A stretch of DNA of 64,000 bases. It comes from Hyphomonas sp. (GTDB lineage Bacteria; Pseudomonadota; Alphaproteobacteria; Caulobacterales; Hyphomonadaceae). The stretch covers positions 299,065 to 363,064 of the forward strand of contig NZ_JAGYJH010000004.1 in the NCBI RefSeq assembly GCF_018402285.1. Reading direction: 5' to 3'. A program made the position numbers and the translations under genes. Below the pieces are notes generated by a model that was given only the letters and a program-made list of their open reading frames with translations, made no database searches and was not told where the DNA came from. This document shows, in pieces, positions 53,853 through 62,751 of this stretch; the stretch's first letter is position 1; every line of letters starts with the position of its first letter.

Positions 53853-54578
53853 ATGACAGCTTCTCATCGCATTCTCGTCGTGGACGATGACGCCGACATC
53901 CTCAGCCTCCTGGAAGGCGTGCTCGGGCGCAGTGGCATGATCGCCAGGACAGCGCGCAGCGCGGCCGCGGCCGAGCAGGCTTTGGAGAGCTTCCCGGCCG
54001 ACCTGATCGTGCTCGACCTGATGATGGAGGGCGAGGACGGCTTGTCCTTTTGCCGGCGGCTGCGAATGCAGTCGAACGTGCCGATCATTATGCTGACGGC
54101 ACTCGTCGAGGACGTGGACAGAATTGTCGGGCTGGAGATCGGCGCCGACGACTACCTGTCCAAGCCTTTCAATCCGCGGGAATTGGTGGCGCGCATCAAG
54201 TCGGTCCTTCGCCGCGCGCGGGACGACAAGCCCTTAGAGGACAAGGGCGGCAGTCTGGTCTTCGCTTTCGGCCCCTTCAATCTCTCTCCAGCGCAGATGT
54301 CGCTGACACATCAAGATAGCGGTCCTGTTCAGCTCACCTCTGGTGAATTTGCTTTGTTGCTTGCCCTTGTTGAACGCGCCCCCCGGGTGCTCTCGCGAGA
54401 TCAGTTGCTGGACCTGTCCCGCGGCGCTGTTGCCAATCCCTTCGATCGCAGCATCGATAGCCAGATCAGTCGTCTGCGCAGCAAGATCGAGGTCGAGCCG
54501 CGCTATCCCGAATACATCAAGACAGTTCGGAATCTTGGCTATGCTTTTGCAGCAAACGTCGCTCGGGTGACGCATTGA
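53853..54578 (+). CDS. OmpR-family response regulator
   Basis: A 241-aa protein from the ATG at 53853. The receiver domain shows DDD at residues 11-13, phospho-acceptor Asp55 (LIVLDLMM), Thr in MLTALVED and Lys in YLSKPFNPREL. A winged-helix DNA-binding domain follows (about 140-235: LTSGEFALLLALVERAPRVLSRDQLLDL, then RSIDSQISRLRSKI and YIKTVRNLGYAF). The TGA overlaps the kinase ATG. Targets probably include the secreted EF-hand gene and the RND operon downstream, but no box was identified. Confidence 0.93.
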   Translation: MTASHRILVVDDDADILSLLEGVLGRSGMIARTARSAAAAEQALESFPADLIVLDLMMEGEDGLSFCRRLRMQSNVPIIMLTALVEDVDRIVGLEIGADDYLSKPFNPRELVARIKSVLRRARDDKPLEDKGGSLVFAFGPFNLSPAQMSLTHQDSGPVQLTSGEFALLLALVERAPRVLSRDQLLDLSRGAVANPFDRSIDSQISRLRSKIEVEPRYPEYIKTVRNLGYAFAANVARVTH

Positions 54579-55951
54579 TGGCCTGGCTCAAGCGAGCCTT
54601 CTCCTCTCTGATTGTGAGAATCACAGGGCTGACCCTTGCGGCGCTCATGATGGTGGTCGCCGCTCTCTTCTTTCTGATGCAGACAGAGCTTTTGACGCAG
54701 GCGCTTTACCCGCGTGCCCTGACCGACAATGCTGAAAACATTGCTGAACTGGTCTGGCTCGTGGAGACGTCGCCGGATGATACCCGGCCCTTCATTCTTT
54801 CAGCCTATGGGGGAGGGTATCGCTCTGCAGCAATCAGCAATGATTTTGCAGGCGAGCTGCGATCGCACGCAGGTTTAAGAACAAGACTTGTGATGAGCGA
54901 GAGCGAAGTGGCCTGGCGCCTGAGGGACCGAGACATCCGCTTCGAAGCGCTCGGCTTGGCGCGCCTGCAATCAAGGCTCAAGGAGACCGGCGGAAATCCG
55001 ATCGTTGGAACGGCTGCGCTTCAGATTGCCATTGAGCTCGAGGACAGGCGGATCTTGAACATCTGGCTCGCCCCTGCGCAGACACTTGGTCGCCGGCCGA
55101 TCGCGCTGATCGCTGCAGGCTTCGTTCTGGTATTCTTGGCCACGGCTCTGGGCCTCGCGATTGCCTCAGTGACACTCGGCCCAATCCGCCGGCTCGAGCA
55201 GGATGCTGCGCGCGTGGAATTGGGCGATGCCGGCCCCGGTGTCTCGGAGACGGGACCATCAGAGTTGCGCAGGGTTTCAGCTGCGCTCAACCGGATGCGA
55301 GAACGTCTGAACGGGCTGATCCAGGAGCGCGAACAGATTGTCGCTGCCATTGCCCATGATGTGAGGACCGGGATCACCAGGATCCGCCTGCGCATGGATG
55401 AACGCGGAGAGGTGTCAGCCGATGAAATCGAGGCAGATGTCGCCCAGATGGAGGCCTTGATCACAGACATGCTCGCCTATGCGCGTGCCCAAAGTCCCAC
55501 AGGCCCGCAGGAACTTGTCCGCCTCGAGAAATTCATCAGAGATGTGGCCGACGCTGCGCCCCACCCCATCGACGTTTGCTTGCCGCCGGACGACGATTTC
55601 ATCATTGTCGGCGATCCGGTCGCCCTACGCCGGTTGTTCGAAAACTTGATCGAGAACGCCCGGCGCTACGGCGGCGGTGAAATCACAGTTAGGGTTGACG
55701 CAACTCATGACGGGCGGGATGTGCGCATTGAGGACAACGGTCCCGGCTTGCCGGACGACCAGCTCGAGACGGTCTTCCAGCCTTTCCAGCGTGGCGAGAA
55801 CTCGCGCAGTCGCGCCACAGGTGGAGCAGGCCTCGGCCTCGGCATCGCCCGGGGCATCGCGAAGGCCCATGGCGCGGCATTGCGCATAGAAAACCGGCCA
55901 GAAGGCGGCCTCGTCGCGATTGTACACTTTCCCAAAAACTTGCGGACATAG
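54578..55951 (+). CDS. Two-component sensor histidine kinase (EnvZ-like)
   Basis: A 457-aa protein from ATG 54578, which shares its A with the regulator's TGA. TM1 at about residues 12-35, a periplasmic sensor of about 130 aa, TM2 at about 173-197, HAMP at about 198-250, HisKA with VAAIAHDVRTGITRIRL (phospho-acceptor His), and HATPase with N-box NLIENARRYG, G1 DNGPGLP and G2 GGAGLGLGIARGIAKAHG. The usual Pro of the H-box (HDxRTPL) is Gly (RTGI), which may alter kinase/phosphatase balance. The periplasmic signal is unknown; nearby EF-hand proteins hint at divalent cations. Confidence 0.92.
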   Translation: MAWLKRAFSSLIVRITGLTLAALMMVVAALFFLMQTELLTQALYPRALTDNAENIAELVWLVETSPDDTRPFILSAYGGGYRSAAISNDFAGELRSHAGLRTRLVMSESEVAWRLRDRDIRFEALGLARLQSRLKETGGNPIVGTAALQIAIELEDRRILNIWLAPAQTLGRRPIALIAAGFVLVFLATALGLAIASVTLGPIRRLEQDAARVELGDAGPGVSETGPSELRRVSAALNRMRERLNGLIQEREQIVAAIAHDVRTGITRIRLRMDERGEVSADEIEADVAQMEALITDMLAYARAQSPTGPQELVRLEKFIRDVADAAPHPIDVCLPPDDDFIIVGDPVALRRLFENLIENARRYGGGEITVRVDATHDGRDVRIEDNGPGLPDDQLETVFQPFQRGENSRSRATGGAGLGLGIARGIAKAHGAALRIENRPEGGLVAIVHFPKNLRT

Positions 55952-56065
55952 CCGGGCGGCTTATTGGCAATATTTCGCCATAAACGGTTTCAGCCCCGCC
56001 AAACTGCTCAAACCTGGAGTGTGTATATGCCTTCCATCAGCAAAAAAGTTGAAAGGTATCCGTCA

Positions 56066-56503
56066 ATGACTATCAAAACGAAATTCCAATCGAGCCTCTG
56101 TGCCATGGTCGCAGGTGCGGTGATTTTCGCTGCGGCGGGCACAGCATCGGCCCAGACAATCGAGCGTCTTGCCGAAGCGGACGCCAATGGTGATGGAAAT
56201 ATCACATGGCAGGAAATGCTCGACGCGCGTAGCGCCATGTTCGCGCGCCTCGACCGCAATGGCGATGGCTTCATCGATTCTAAGGATAGCCCGCGGATGG
56301 GGCCCATGAAGGCTCGTTTCGAAGAGGCGCTGGCAGGCCTTCAGGGTGCTGATGTGAACGGCGACGGACGTGTTTCGAAGAGCGAAATGCTCGAGGCCCC
56401 GGCTCCGCTGTTCGAGAAAGGCGACACCGATGGCGACAAGGTTCTGAGTGCAGCCGAATTGTCAGCGCTTCGGGCGGAGGCGTCTAAGGCAAAAAAATCC
56501 TAA
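56066..56503 (+). CDS. Secreted EF-hand protein
   Basis: A 145-aa protein from the ATG at 56066, after GAAAGG. The signal peptide (MTIKTKFQSSLCAMVAGAVIF then AAAGTASA|Q) is followed by EF-hand loops DANGDGNITWQE, DRNGDGFIDSKD, DVNGDGRVSKSE and DTDGDKVLSAAE. It is soluble and periplasmic, a likely calcium buffer or sensor. It sits between the histidine kinase and the RND operon, all on the plus strand. A promoter of its own is possible in the 114-bp gap after the kinase. Confidence 0.88.
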   Translation: MTIKTKFQSSLCAMVAGAVIFAAAGTASAQTIERLAEADANGDGNITWQEMLDARSAMFARLDRNGDGFIDSKDSPRMGPMKARFEEALAGLQGADVNGDGRVSKSEMLEAPAPLFEKGDTDGDKVLSAAELSALRAEASKAKKS

Positions 56504-56596
56504 ACCGCGATCCAGCGCGCCGGGCATGAGCTTTGGTGCGCTGCGTTGTTTGGCCCGGGTCGGATCTTCGGCGGACGAACCGGCGCGCTACCGCTT

Positions 56597-56605
56597 GGGG
56601 GGGGG
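56597..56605 (+). repeat. G9 homopolymer just before the efflux start codon
   Basis: Nine consecutive G at 56597-56605, six bases before the ATG at 56612. The run occupies the Shine-Dalgarno position. Change in its length would alter ribosome-binding spacing. It is also a place where sequencing length calls are unreliable. Confidence 0.9.
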
Positions 56606-56611
56606 TACAGC

Positions 56612-59275
56612 ATGGAGAGTTTTCAAGGGCATCGAACGATCACAGGCCTTGTTCTGTGCTTGGTAGCGGGCGGCTGCGCGCTGACCCCGGCGCCGGAGAC
56701 GCCGCAACTCGTCGTCGGCATCCGCAAGAGTGAGGGGTTCGACCAGCTCCGCGCCAAAATCTCATCGCCTTCAGACCCCCAGGCATGGTGGCTCGATATC
56801 GGCGGCGAGGAACTCGGCGAACTCGTCAGTATCCTTCGCCGCGACTCCCTCGTCCTTCACGAAGCGCGCTTGCAGGCGGATCAGACCCTGGAGGCTGCAA
56901 GGATCGCACGCGGCCAGCGGCTGCCCTCCTTCGCTGCGATTGGAGAGATCGGAACCAGCAGGACACCTGGGCTGGGCGGCGACTTTTCATGGTCAGAGGC
57001 TTACACTGCCGGCGTCCTTACGGATTTCAACACAGACGTCTTTGGTGGGCTTCGCGCCGCCAAGCGGTCGGCTGAACTCAACGCCATCGCGAGTGAGCTT
57101 TCGGTCCAGGCAAGCGAGCAGCGGGAAATTGCATTTCTGGCGCGTAGCTGGGTCTCGGCGGCAACACTGAAACGCCGCCTCGACCTTGCCCGGCGCACAG
57201 CGGACACCTTTCGCGCCACGTATGAACTCACCAGCCAGCGCTACGAGGCCGGATCGACGAGTGTATCGGCGAGCGATGTTCAGATCGCGCTGCAGAACCT
57301 GGAAACCGCGCTGGTTGACATTCCGCAGATCGACACCGACCTCACCCAGCAATGGTTTGCGATCGACGAACAACTGGCGCGTCTGCCAGGGCAAACGAGG
57401 ACATCCTTCACCGGTATGTTGTCTCTTTCGGAACCGTTCGAGGCGCCAGTGGGGCGTCCGGCTGAAATACTCTCCCGCCGCCCCGATGTCGCAATCGCCG
57501 AAGTGCGCTACCTGGCTGCTCTTGAGGATGTCGGCTCGGCGCGTGCCCTACTTTATCCTGCGATTTCACTCAGCGCATCGCTGACTTTCCAGGCCGATAC
57601 GCCGAACGAGGTGTTCGACTGGGATCGGCATATCGCCAGTCTCACAAACTCTCTAACGGCGCCGATCTTCCAAGGTGGACGGCTGAAATCTCAGGTGCGC
57701 CTTGAAAAATCGCGGGCCGAGGAATTGGCGAACGCCTTCGCGCGGACAGCCCTTGCCGCAGTGGTTGATGTAGAGGTCGCGCTTGCCGAACTCGCTGGCC
57801 TGCAGGAGCAGAAAGACCGACTGGAAGCCGCCCTGGCGACCGCAATTGTGTCCAATGAGCTCGCGCAGGGGCGCTACCGGCAGGGATTGGCTTCAATTTT
57901 AGCCGTGCTGGAGACCCAACGCAGCCTCAATGCAGCCGAGCAGAATATCATCCTGACCGACCAGGCCATCGCCAATGCCCGGATTGACCTCTTCCTCAGC
58001 CTTGGCGGCGACTGGACGGGTGAGATGTCCGCCCCGAGCCAATCGAGAATTCCTCATCCTGACTGGGACGATACCATGTCTGAACCTGATGATTTGCTCG
58101 CTGGATCCGCTCCGGAAGCACACGCCAGAACGGGCCATCTGAACGGCATACTGCAGGTCATCCTCGTCATCGGGGTCCTCGCGGCCGGCCTGATTGCCAA
58201 TCGTGTTCTTTCGAGCATGTCGGCGGCGCCGCAGATCCGCGCCGCTGGTTCGTCCGGCTTGGCAGCCAGCGTCGTCCAGCCAGAAATCGGTGACACCCGG
58301 ATCCGGCTTCTCGAAACCGGAACAGTGCAGGTGCGTAACTCCATCGAACTCAGTCCCCAAGTGGGCGGGCGTGTCGTATGGGTCAATCCGGCGCTGGCCT
58401 CTGGCGGGACGTTCCGCAGGGGTGAAGTCCTGTTTCGCCTCGATGACGCCGATTATCGCGCCGCGATCGACCGGGCCCGCGCGGATCTTGCCGCCAGACG
58501 GGCCGATCTACAGGTCGAACAGGCAGAAGCCGAAATCGCAATTCGGGAATGGGAACTCGTCAACCCCGGCGAGCCGGTCCCTTCCAATGTGGCGCGCGAG
58601 CCGCAACTTGCCCGGACTGAAGCTGCTGTACGATCGGCGCAAACCTCGCTCGCCGATGCTGAACGGAATCTCTCTCGAGTCAACTTCTCGCTGCCCTTTG
58701 ACGGGCGCGTGCAGGCCACGGCCGTGGAGGTCGGCCAGAACCTCATGGCCGGACAGTCTTACGGGCGGGCCTATGAAGACGGCGGGATCGAAGTCTCCGT
58801 CCCGATCAATGCGGCACTGATGGAAGCCTTGTCGCCGTTGAACGGGCGCGAGGCGATCGTGCGGCCGCGCCAGGTTCTCACGTTGCAGGGGGATGTGACT
58901 TACGCTGCGACTGTCACGCGCGCAGATGCCGAGCTTGACCCTCAGACACGGCTTGCGCGCCTGACGCTTGAATTCACCGAACAGATTCCGCTCCTTCCAG
59001 GTGACTTTGTGGATGTGGAAATCACCGGTCCTGTCGTGACCGGCACATACCGGTTTCCCGAGGCCGCACTGCAGGAGAATCGTAACGTTTGGGTGATTGA
59101 AGACGGCCGTCTGGCCCAGCGCCAACCGCAGCTGGTTTTTGTCGATGACGGCGTGATTTCGACGCTCCCTTTCGATACGGGCGAGGGCATCGTCGTTGGT
59201 TCGCTGAACGATCCTGAGGAGGGTGATCCGGTCGTTGCCGTGGGAGACGCGCGCGCCGATGGGGTGCAACCATGA
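56612..59275 (+). CDS. Outer-membrane factor (NodT/TolC-like lipoprotein) read through into an RND adaptor
   Basis: An 887-aa open frame. Residues 1-470: lipoprotein signal (ESFQGHRTITGLVLCLVAGGC) and a NodT-type outer-membrane efflux channel with two OMF repeats, ending FLSLGGDWTG. Residues 472-887: an RND adaptor, with TM (ILQVILVIGVLAAGLIANRVL), lipoyl halves (GGRVVWVNPALASGGTFRRGEVLFRLDD and VNFSLPFDGRVQATAVEVGQNL) and beta-barrel. Each part has the length of a normal separate gene. In the +1-base frame a TGA sits at 58021-58023 directly before ATG 58025. A single missing base would therefore have fused two normal genes. Overlaps the permease start by ATGA (59272-59275). Confidence 0.83.
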   Translation: MESFQGHRTITGLVLCLVAGGCALTPAPETPQLVVGIRKSEGFDQLRAKISSPSDPQAWWLDIGGEELGELVSILRRDSLVLHEARLQADQTLEAARIARGQRLPSFAAIGEIGTSRTPGLGGDFSWSEAYTAGVLTDFNTDVFGGLRAAKRSAELNAIASELSVQASEQREIAFLARSWVSAATLKRRLDLARRTADTFRATYELTSQRYEAGSTSVSASDVQIALQNLETALVDIPQIDTDLTQQWFAIDEQLARLPGQTRTSFTGMLSLSEPFEAPVGRPAEILSRRPDVAIAEVRYLAALEDVGSARALLYPAISLSASLTFQADTPNEVFDWDRHIASLTNSLTAPIFQGGRLKSQVRLEKSRAEELANAFARTALAAVVDVEVALAELAGLQEQKDRLEAALATAIVSNELAQGRYRQGLASILAVLETQRSLNAAEQNIILTDQAIANARIDLFLSLGGDWTGEMSAPSQSRIPHPDWDDTMSEPDDLLAGSAPEAHARTGHLNGILQVILVIGVLAAGLIANRVLSSMSAAPQIRAAGSSGLAASVVQPEIGDTRIRLLETGTVQVRNSIELSPQVGGRVVWVNPALASGGTFRRGEVLFRLDDADYRAAIDRARADLAARRADLQVEQAEAEIAIREWELVNPGEPVPSNVAREPQLARTEAAVRSAQTSLADAERNLSRVNFSLPFDGRVQATAVEVGQNLMAGQSYGRAYEDGGIEVSVPINAALMEALSPLNGREAIVRPRQVLTLQGDVTYAATVTRADAELDPQTRLARLTLEFTEQIPLLPGDFVDVEITGPVVTGTYRFPEAALQENRNVWVIEDGRLAQRQPQLVFVDDGVISTLPFDTGEGIVVGSLNDPEEGDPVVAVGDARADGVQP

Positions 59276-62200
59276 CCCAGGGCACGTCCGAGCCGCGCGG
59301 CATTATTGCCTGGTTCGCGCAGAACAGCGTGGCTGCCAATCTCCTGATGTTTGCGATGCTGATCGGCGGTCTCATCGTCATGGGACAGACAAAGGCCGAA
59401 GTGCTGCCCGAAATCGATCCCCGGATCATATCCGTCACAGTGGAGTATCCGGGCGCAACGCCTACTGAGATTGAGGACGCAATCACCAGGCGGATCGAAG
59501 ACGTTGTCATGGGACTGGAAGGTGTCAAACGCGTCAGTTCCACTGCGTCGGAAAATGTCGGCTCCGTCACGCTGGAGCTCAGCGATTTCGCAGATGCCCG
59601 GTCCGTGAAGGAAGACGTTCAATCGGCGGTCGACCAGCTCGCAGACTTTCCGCCGGCCGACGCCAATGAGCCCCGGGTGACGGTGGCCGAAGCCGTGTCA
59701 TCGGTGATGCGCCTAGCGATTGTGGGCGATGTGGGCGAAAAGTCGCTTAAACAAACTGCAGAGACTCTGCGGCGCGACCTCCTAGCTGAGGACGGCATCA
59801 GCATGGTGACCCTGCAGGGATCGCGCGATTACGAGATCGCCATAGAGGTGTCAGAGGATGATCTCAATGCGTACGATCTGCGCATCGAGCAGGTCGCAGC
59901 GGCGGTGCGAAGCGCGTCGGTTAACCTCTCCCTTGGCTCGGTGCGCACTTCGGGCGGCGATGTTCTCCTGCGCACCGACACCGAGGCACATGATGCCGCT
60001 GCCCTTTCCGACATTGTGGTGATCAGCGACCGCGATGGTCGGCGTGTCCGACTCGGAGAGATCGCTACGATCACGGACGGTTTCGTCGAAGTCCCACTGA
60101 TCAACACCTATAACGGTCAACCGGCGGTTTTTCTCCAGATTGACCGGGCCGGCGACGAGGATGCCTTTGACGTGCGGGAAGCGGTGGCCGCCTTTCTTTC
60201 GAGTTATTCACCGCCCACGGGTATCGAAGTGATTGGGGTAGGCGATTCGACTGAAATCATAGGCGACCGGATCAACCTCCTGACCCGTAACGCGATCATG
60301 GGCCTTGCCCTTGTCTTCGTGTTCCTGGCTCTGACACTCGATCTCAGGCTCGCCTTCTGGGCCAGTGTCGGAATACCATCAGCATTCCTCGGTGGCTTCA
60401 TCCTGTTCGGCCAGTTCGCCACGATAAACATGACATCCCTCCTGGGGCTGATCGTTGTGCTCGGCATCGTTGTTGATGACGCCATCGTCGTTGGCGAAAA
60501 CATACATGAGCAGCAGCAGCGTCATGGCGCTGGGGTCCTGTCGGCGATCCGCGGAGCGCAAGGCGTCTTCGTGCCGATACTGGTCGGCGTTACGACGACG
60601 ATGATTGCCTTCGCGACCCTTTTGCAAGCGTCCGGCACGATCGGTCAGGTCCTGCGACCGGTTCCGATCGTGGTCCTTAGCGTGTTGTTCCTTTCGCTGA
60701 TCGAAGCCTTCCTGATCCTTCCCGGACACCTAGCGCATGGCAAGGACTGGAGCAGGGGCGCGATGTTGCACCTCAAGACTGGCGTCCAGAAAGGCATTGA
60801 CGGGATCGCGAACAGCGTTTTCGTTCCGCTGGCCCGGCTCAGCGTACGTTTTCCCTATGTCGTCATTGCAAGTGCTTTGGCCTTGCTGATCGCGACATCC
60901 GGGCTCTTGTCGGGCGGGCATATTCGGTTCGTCTTCTTCCCCACTGTGGAGGGCGACGAAATCACGGTCGCGCTCGAAATGCCCGCCGGGACCCCCTTCG
61001 AACAGACCGCAGCGGCCATGGACCAGGTGATCGATGCGCTCGAAACAGGAATTGGCGGAGAGGACGCGGGTCTCTACCGCTCCCTGTCTGTCACCGTCGG
61101 TGGCAGATTGTCCTCGGGATTTGGTGCCAGCGGTACCGAGCAGCGCACGGAACTCGCCGTCGCGACGCTGGAACTCGCTCCGGCCGACCAGCGCGATCTC
61201 ACCTCGGCCGAAATCGAACGGCGCTGGCGGGCCGCCGTCGGACAGGTACCGGGGGTGAGATCGCTCACCTTCGAATCGTCTGGGCTTTCGGCGGGCGCGG
61301 ATGTGAGCTTCAACCTTTCCCACTCCGACGATGATGCACTGCTTCAAGCGGTGAAAAGACTGACAGCGGACATGGAAACCATTGATGGCGTCAGCGAAAT
61401 CGAAACGACGGCCCAGCCGGGCAAGCGTCAGATCGAGTTTGCCCTCACCCCTGCGGGGATCGCAGCCGGCCTGACGGTGGACGATCTCGCAAGAAGTATC
61501 CGCCGGTCCTATTTCGGTGAAGAGGTTGAAAGGTTCCAGCGGGACGGCGAGGAAATTGAGGTTTTCATCCGCTTCCCTGAGAACGAACGCCGCAGCCTTG
61601 CGGATCTAGTCCGCCTGCGCATTCCGCTGCCTTCTGGCTCAGAAGTGGCGCTGAGCACTGTCGCAAGCTTTGAGGAAACACGAAGCTTTGTCACGATCGA
61701 CCGCGTCGACGGGCAGCGCGTCATCTCGATCAGCGCCGACGCGGACGAAGCCGTCACCACGCCAAACGCCGTGACAGCCCTCATCGAAGACCAATTTCTG
61801 GAACAGTTGGCAGCAGACTATCCCGGGCTCAGCGTTTCCCTGGAGGGCCAGGGGCGCGAGCAGGCGGAGGAAATGGCGGGCCTCATCCGGAATTTCCTGA
61901 TCGCTATGCTCGCTATCTACGCCCTGATTGCCAGCGTCCTGCGTTCCTATTTCCAGCCGCTTGTGATCATGGCGATCATTCCTTTTGGCCTAGTGGGCGC
62001 GATCTTCGGGCACATGCTGCTTGGGTTTGACCTGTCCTTTCCGTCGCTGTTTGGCGTGGTCGCCCTGTCCGGCGTGATCATCAATGACAGCATCGTGCTC
62101 ATCGACTATTTCAACGAGCGCGAAAAAGAGGGCGGGAGCCGGCTGGACAATATTGTCGAAGCCGTGCGGCGGCGGTTCAGACCTATCCTGATCACGACGA

Positions 62201-62385
62201 TGACCACTTTCATCGGCCTCATCCCGATGATTTCGGAGACCAGTATCCAGGCGCAATTCCTGATTCCCATGGCGGTCAGTCTGGCATTCGGGATCCTTTT
62301 CGGCAGTATACTGATATTACTGCTCGTACCAGCCTGCCTCGCGCTTGGTGCAGGCAAGCGTTCATTCCATCCGGCCCACTCTTGA
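59272..62385 (+). CDS. RND efflux permease subunit (second pump)
   Basis: A 1037-aa protein. TM1 at about residues 18-36 (SVAANLLMFAMLIGGLIVM), periplasmic porter domain with TVEYPGATPTEIEDAITRRIEDV, the TM2-6 block at about 340-480 with the proton-relay segment LGLIVVLGIVVDDAIVVGENI, TM7 at about 525-545, and the C-terminal TM block at about 875-1020 (VVALSGVIINDSIVLIDYFN). It resembles the HAE1 group. It is coupled to the adaptor by an ATGA overlap, completing a tripartite set with the outer-membrane factor. The substrate is unknown. Confidence 0.93.
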   Translation: MTQGTSEPRGIIAWFAQNSVAANLLMFAMLIGGLIVMGQTKAEVLPEIDPRIISVTVEYPGATPTEIEDAITRRIEDVVMGLEGVKRVSSTASENVGSVTLELSDFADARSVKEDVQSAVDQLADFPPADANEPRVTVAEAVSSVMRLAIVGDVGEKSLKQTAETLRRDLLAEDGISMVTLQGSRDYEIAIEVSEDDLNAYDLRIEQVAAAVRSASVNLSLGSVRTSGGDVLLRTDTEAHDAAALSDIVVISDRDGRRVRLGEIATITDGFVEVPLINTYNGQPAVFLQIDRAGDEDAFDVREAVAAFLSSYSPPTGIEVIGVGDSTEIIGDRINLLTRNAIMGLALVFVFLALTLDLRLAFWASVGIPSAFLGGFILFGQFATINMTSLLGLIVVLGIVVDDAIVVGENIHEQQQRHGAGVLSAIRGAQGVFVPILVGVTTTMIAFATLLQASGTIGQVLRPVPIVVLSVLFLSLIEAFLILPGHLAHGKDWSRGAMLHLKTGVQKGIDGIANSVFVPLARLSVRFPYVVIASALALLIATSGLLSGGHIRFVFFPTVEGDEITVALEMPAGTPFEQTAAAMDQVIDALETGIGGEDAGLYRSLSVTVGGRLSSGFGASGTEQRTELAVATLELAPADQRDLTSAEIERRWRAAVGQVPGVRSLTFESSGLSAGADVSFNLSHSDDDALLQAVKRLTADMETIDGVSEIETTAQPGKRQIEFALTPAGIAAGLTVDDLARSIRRSYFGEEVERFQRDGEEIEVFIRFPENERRSLADLVRLRIPLPSGSEVALSTVASFEETRSFVTIDRVDGQRVISISADADEAVTTPNAVTALIEDQFLEQLAADYPGLSVSLEGQGREQAEEMAGLIRNFLIAMLAIYALIASVLRSYFQPLVIMAIIPFGLVGAIFGHMLLGFDLSFPSLFGVVALSGVIINDSIVLIDYFNEREKEGGSRLDNIVEAVRRRFRPILITTMTTFIGLIPMISETSIQAQFLIPMAVSLAFGILFGSILILLLVPACLALGAGKRSFHPAHS

Positions 62386-62397
62386 ATGGAGACTTCC

Positions 62398-62751
62398 ATG
62401 AAACTCGCCTCGATCAGCCTGCTCGCCGTTCTGGCGGGTTGCGCCACGGCCAGCCATGCCGATCGGGAAACGCTCCTCGCTGCGCCCATCAATTGCGCCA
62501 CGGCGCAGACCGACATTGCTGCGCTCGAAGCCGCCATGCCCTCGCGGGGCGAGCGCGCCCGCTCGGCTGTTCAGTCCGTCACGCCCGTTGGTGCCATCGG
62601 GGGCGTCGTGTCGGGCACCTATGATGAGCGACTTGGGGTCCTCACCGGAGCTACCGAGGAAGAATTGTCGGCCCGGATCGAGGCAATTCAATCTGAATGC
62701 ACACTCGCCGATGCACCGGACACAGGCCAGAAAAAGGAGAACGCGAAATGA
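62398..62751 (+). CDS. Small lipoprotein downstream of the RND permease
   Basis: A 117-aa protein from ATG 62398, with GGAG 6 bp before it; an in-frame ATG at 62386 directly after the permease stop is less likely. The signal MKLASISLLAVLAGCATA ends in a lipobox (VLAGC). The mature protein has two Cys (PINCATAQTD, IQSECTLAD), possibly a disulfide pair, around an Ala-rich helix and a Gly-rich stretch (VTPVGAIGGVVSGTYDERLG). No family recognised. It overlaps the next gene by ATGA, so it belongs to the RND operon. Confidence 0.75.
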   Translation: MKLASISLLAVLAGCATASHADRETLLAAPINCATAQTDIAALEAAMPSRGERARSAVQSVTPVGAIGGVVSGTYDERLGVLTGATEEELSARIEAIQSECTLADAPDTGQKKENAK

